A stretch of 8,086 nucleotides of DNA from Rectinema sp003452735. Lineage in GTDB: Bacteria > Spirochaetota > Spirochaetia > Treponematales > Rectinemataceae. The DNA lies in contig DAOOGR010000071.1 in assembly GCA_035415815.1 (NCBI GenBank), positions 1 to 8,086 of the forward strand. The letters are read 5' to 3'. The translations under genes and the position numbers were made by a program. The notes beneath the pieces were generated by a model. The model saw only the letters and a list, made by a program, of their open reading frames with translations, was not told the origin of the DNA and ran no database searches. Shown one piece after another: positions 5,961 through 8,086 of this stretch (its first letter is position 1; the number at the start of each line of letters is the position of its first letter).

Positions 5961-7376
5961 ATGGCATCGTTAGGGAATAAAGCTCGAGACATTTCGTTTT
6001 TTTTGGAAGCTAAAAAACCTGCTGAGGTGCGTAAGGCAATATTCAAATTGGCTTTGCCGGTGATGCTTGAGTTTTTTCTTATGATGCTGGTTCAAATGAT
6101 AGACATGATACAAGTAGGGTCGCTTGGACCATGGGCTATTGCTGCAACCGGACTAGCAGCTCAGCCAACCATGTTAATATTCTCGGTATTTAGTGCACTG
6201 GTTGTCGGAACTACAGCCCTTGTGGCAAGAGCTTCGGGAGCTGGAGATCGTGAATATGCTTGTCGTGTAACCAGACAATCTTTTGTAATAGTGCTGCTTC
6301 TTGGAGTCGTTGTAACCGCAGCGGGTATTCCCGCTTCCAGGACTATTATCCGATTAATGGGAGCAAATGTTGATACCATTAAGCCGGCAACAATTTATAT
6401 GCAAATTGTAATTGCAGGGACAGTGTTTACTGTGGGCAACATGGTACTGGCAGCCTCTTTAAGAGGTGTGGGCGATGTAATAACCCCCATGATTTCAAAC
6501 ATTGTGGCAAATATCGTCAATATATTCTTGAATTGGGTACTAATAAATGGCAAACTCGGATTTCCTCGACTAGAAGTAGCAGGCGCAGCAATAGCTACAT
6601 CTTTTTCCAGGTTAATAGCATTTTGCATTACTATGCATGCAGTATATGCACGAGATAAATATATCAGTATATCTATTCATGATTCATACCGCTTTGAATC
6701 CAATATTATGCGAGATGTATTGAACATTGGCACGCCAGCAGCAATTGAGCAGCTGATTATGAGGACGGGAGCATTATTGTTTGCACGACTGATTGCCGGA
6801 TTTGGTACGATAATGTTTGCTGCCCATCAGATAGCAATAAATATTGATAGTCTGGGACTTGTACCGGCAATGGCATTTCAAATGGCTGCGACTACTCTCG
6901 TGGGACAGGGTATAGGTGCAAAAAAACCTGAACTTTCAGAAGAAGCAACACGACAATCAATGTTTATCAGTATAATAATCATGTCATTAGTCGGTGTTGT
7001 TTACTTTTTCTTGGGTAAATATATAGCAACAATTTTTACTCGAGATGCTCAAGTAATTGCTCTGGGGGAAAATGCTTTAAAAATTTTAGCGTTCTCTCAG
7101 CCTTTTGCTGCTGTTTACTTTGTTGTTGCTGGTGCTTTACGAGGTGCAGGAGATACAAAATATGCCATGTATGCCAGCGCAATTGGTGTATGGGCTATTC
7201 GCCTTGTTATGGGATATCTATTAGCAGATTTGTTGGATATGGCGCTTGTTGGTGCATGGATTGCCGTTACCCTAGATATGGCGGTTAGAATGGTGTTAGT
7301 GCTTAAAAGGTTTTCTAGTGGTGTATTTAAGAAGTATAGCAAGGAGTATAGTGAGGATAGTGAAGTGATGATATGA
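5961..7376 (+). CDS. MATE-family (NorM/DinF-like) multidrug efflux transporter
   Basis: This inner-membrane antiporter should export organic cations or drugs in exchange for sodium ions or protons; the real substrate and coupling ion are unknown. The 471 residues give about 12 hydrophobic segments in two homologous halves (family length about 450). The half-repeat is visible: LRGVGDVITPM (167-177) in half one and LRGAGDTKYAM (393-403) in half two. Half one opens with FKLALPVMLEFFLMMLVQMIDM (28-49), and half two near residue 254 with LNIGTPAAIEQLIMRTG. The C-terminus is a short charged tail (KRFSSGVFKKYSKEYSEDSE). I chose ATG 5961 because gagaaaggg (5945-5953) is a well-placed ribosome binding site; a longer frame from TTG 5919 lacks one. 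The gene is more AT-rich than metK and tldD and its protein recalls Firmicutes homologues, so it may have been acquired; that is inference. Confidence 0.95.
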   Translation: MASLGNKARDISFFLEAKKPAEVRKAIFKLALPVMLEFFLMMLVQMIDMIQVGSLGPWAIAATGLAAQPTMLIFSVFSALVVGTTALVARASGAGDREYACRVTRQSFVIVLLLGVVVTAAGIPASRTIIRLMGANVDTIKPATIYMQIVIAGTVFTVGNMVLAASLRGVGDVITPMISNIVANIVNIFLNWVLINGKLGFPRLEVAGAAIATSFSRLIAFCITMHAVYARDKYISISIHDSYRFESNIMRDVLNIGTPAAIEQLIMRTGALLFARLIAGFGTIMFAAHQIAINIDSLGLVPAMAFQMAATTLVGQGIGAKKPELSEEATRQSMFISIIIMSLVGVVYFFLGKYIATIFTRDAQVIALGENALKILAFSQPFAAVYFVVAGALRGAGDTKYAMYASAIGVWAIRLVMGYLLADLLDMALVGAWIAVTLDMAVRMVLVLKRFSSGVFKKYSKEYSEDSEVMI

Positions 7377-7420
7377 AAGCGCTTCATCAGCATTGTTAGT
7401 TTTATATGGTTATCTAAATC

Positions 7421-7453
7421 GCTGTTTTGCGCTGGGCGCATGAAAAACAAAGC
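7421..7453 (+). other. Stem-loop between the MATE and ferritin-like genes
   Basis: gcgc (7429-7432) pairs with gcgc (7436-7439) over a tgg loop. gtttt (7424-7428) can then pair with aaaac (7444-7448), and gct (7421-7423) with agc (7451-7453), with two bulges on the 3' side. The stem ends about 20 bases before the ribosome binding site of the ferritin-like gene. No T-run follows, so a leader or 3'-end mRNA structure is more likely than a terminator. Confidence 0.35.
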
Positions 7454-7486
7454 TCAGACTAATAATCAATGACGAGGAGGATCACG

Positions 7487-7792
7487 ATGCCTGAATTTTC
7501 AACAGCATTTTCGGTTCAAAAGAGCGATCGGAAGCTAACACATCAAGAGCTCGTACGCGCTATCCGATTTATGATAGCCGCAGAGTATGAAGCTATTCAA
7601 CTCTATATGCAGCTTGCCGAATCGATCGACAATGATTTGGCTATCGAAGTATTAGAAGATATTGCCAATGAAGAACGGGTGCATGCAGGCGAATTCTTGC
7701 GTCTATTGCAAGAGATCGCTCCCGATGAATCCAAATTCTATAAAGAGGGAGCCGAAGAAGTGGAAGAGGAGATAAAAAAAGGCCAAAAGTAG
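7487..7792 (+). CDS. Encapsulated-ferritin-like (EncFtn/FLP) diiron protein
   Basis: A 101-residue, two-helix ferritin-like protein of the type that is packed into, or fused to, encapsulin shells, where it oxidises Fe(II) to store iron and limit oxidative stress. In databases the group is often mislabelled demethoxyubiquinone hydroxylase. Helix 1 reads ELVRAIRFMIAAEYEAIQLY (21-40), and helix 2 carries EERVHAGEF (62-70). By alignment with Rhodospirillum rubrum EncFtn (E32, E62, H65, Y39) the iron ligands correspond to E33, E63 and H66, with Y40 also kept; the Trp of that protein is Leu here. The ferroxidase site, which needs two subunits, therefore looks intact. The C-terminus is a Glu-rich helix ending in KKGQK, without the hydrophobic cargo-loading tail usual for encapsulin cargo. 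No encapsulin gene follows: the next gene is a minus-strand ATPase. The start at 7487 is set by gaggagg (7474-7480); an upstream in-frame ATG at 7469 precedes that site and is unlikely. Confidence 0.88.
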   Translation: MPEFSTAFSVQKSDRKLTHQELVRAIRFMIAAEYEAIQLYMQLAESIDNDLAIEVLEDIANEERVHAGEFLRLLQEIAPDESKFYKEGAEEVEEEIKKGQK

Positions 7793-7861
7793 TACACATG
7801 ACTTTTAAGGCCCAGCCCAATTCTCGAAAGGCCATGCATTTTAAAGTTAGGGCTTTCTTAA

Positions 7862-7889
7862 TCCTGTTCATCCCGTTCAATCCCGTCAT
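7862..7889. repeat. Short degenerate tandem repeat between convergent genes
   Basis: Three imperfect 9-10-base units, tcctgttca (7862-7870), tcccgttcaa (7871-7880) and tcccgtcat (7881-7889), lie in the 111-base convergent gap between the ferritin-like gene and the ATPase gene. The rest of that gap (7793-7861) holds only weak inverted repeats and no convincing terminator. Confidence 0.4.
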
Positions 7890-7903
7890 CATGTCAAGAA
7901 TTC

Positions 7904-8086
7904 TTATAGAATATGCTCCAAAAACCTGCGTGTGCGCTCTTCTCGCGGAGAGGTGAAAAATGTGTCCGGTGGCGCTTCTTCAACAATTTGACCGGCATCC
8001 ATAAAGATTATGCGATTGGCGGCAGCCCTGGCAAAGCCCATCTCATGCGAAACCACCAGCATGGTCATGCCTTCATGAGCGAGATC
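7904..8086 (-). CDS. Polar amino-acid ABC transporter ATP-binding protein (GlnQ-type), C-terminal part
   Basis: Only the last 60 codons are in the window; the start lies beyond the right edge, and the gene ends at TAA 7904-7906. The visible part begins DLAHEGMTMLVVSHEMGFAR. This is the stretch after the Walker B/D-loop region that includes the H-loop histidine (VSHEMGF), a phrase typical of the amino-acid importer ATPases related to GlnQ, HisP and ArtP. It continues with the usual C-terminal order: ANRIIFMDAGQIVEEAPPDTFFTSPREERTRRFL. The protein would power an inner-membrane importer of amino acids; permease and binding-protein genes would be expected nearby, outside the window. Walker A and the signature motif cannot be checked here, and the exact substrate cannot be told from the C-terminus. 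Confidence 0.92.
   Translation of the reverse strand, partial: DLAHEGMTMLVVSHEMGFARAAANRIIFMDAGQIVEEAPPDTFFTSPREERTRRFLEHIL

Noticed and set aside
7377..7384. Palindrome aagcgctt right after the MATE stop as a terminator
   Set aside because: It has no loop and no following T-run, so it cannot act as an intrinsic terminator in this form.
7826..7857. Weak inverted repeat gaaag/ctttc as a terminator of the ferritin-like gene
   Set aside because: The stem is five base pairs plus two beyond a mismatch, around a long loop and without a proper T-run; too weak to call.

Overview
The window is a piece of a draft bacterial scaffold: two runs of exactly 100 N (2211-2310 and 5761-5860) look like nominal scaffolding gaps. 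It carries seven genes: metK, a tldE/tldD pair, a GNAT acetyltransferase, a DinB-fold protein, a MATE efflux pump and a small encapsulated-ferritin-like protein, plus the 3' end of an amino-acid ABC-transporter ATPase gene. The small ferritin-like protein of the type found in anaerobes and thermophiles, and the general gene style, suggest an anaerobic or microaerobic bacterium. A spirochaete is my best guess, but only a weak one, because the window holds no decisive marker gene.

Left end (1-1414): a sigma70-like promoter (8-36) leads into a leader with an extra hairpin and then a compact SAM-II-type riboswitch (80-131), whose 3' strand is the metK ribosome binding site. metK makes S-adenosylmethionine, so the leader would close a feedback loop at the level of translation initiation. 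After metK come a bipartite hairpin and four degenerate copies of a 14-bp tandem repeat. The last copy contains the tldE stop codon.

Centre (1411-5692, all minus strand): a probable four-gene operon reads dinB-like, GNAT, tldD, tldE, with spacings of 9, 34 and -4 bases. TldD/TldE form a metallopeptidase complex. tldD is complete in length and keeps its zinc-site residues, but it is cut by one in-frame TAG at 4054-4056. tldE is crossed by an N gap, and the known bases on either side add up to a whole number of codons, so it is probably intact.

Right part (5693-8086): an AT-rich divergent intergenic region with the second N gap separates the operon from a plus-strand MATE transporter gene, which is more AT-rich than metK or tldD and may be acquired. 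Then comes a 101-residue ferritin-like protein with the diiron residues of encapsulated ferritins. It has neither an encapsulin shell gene next to it nor an obvious cargo-loading tail. The window ends inside a minus-strand GlnQ-type ATPase gene.

The observations most worth a second look are the SAM-II riboswitch, the UAG inside tldD, and the ferritin-like protein without a shell partner.
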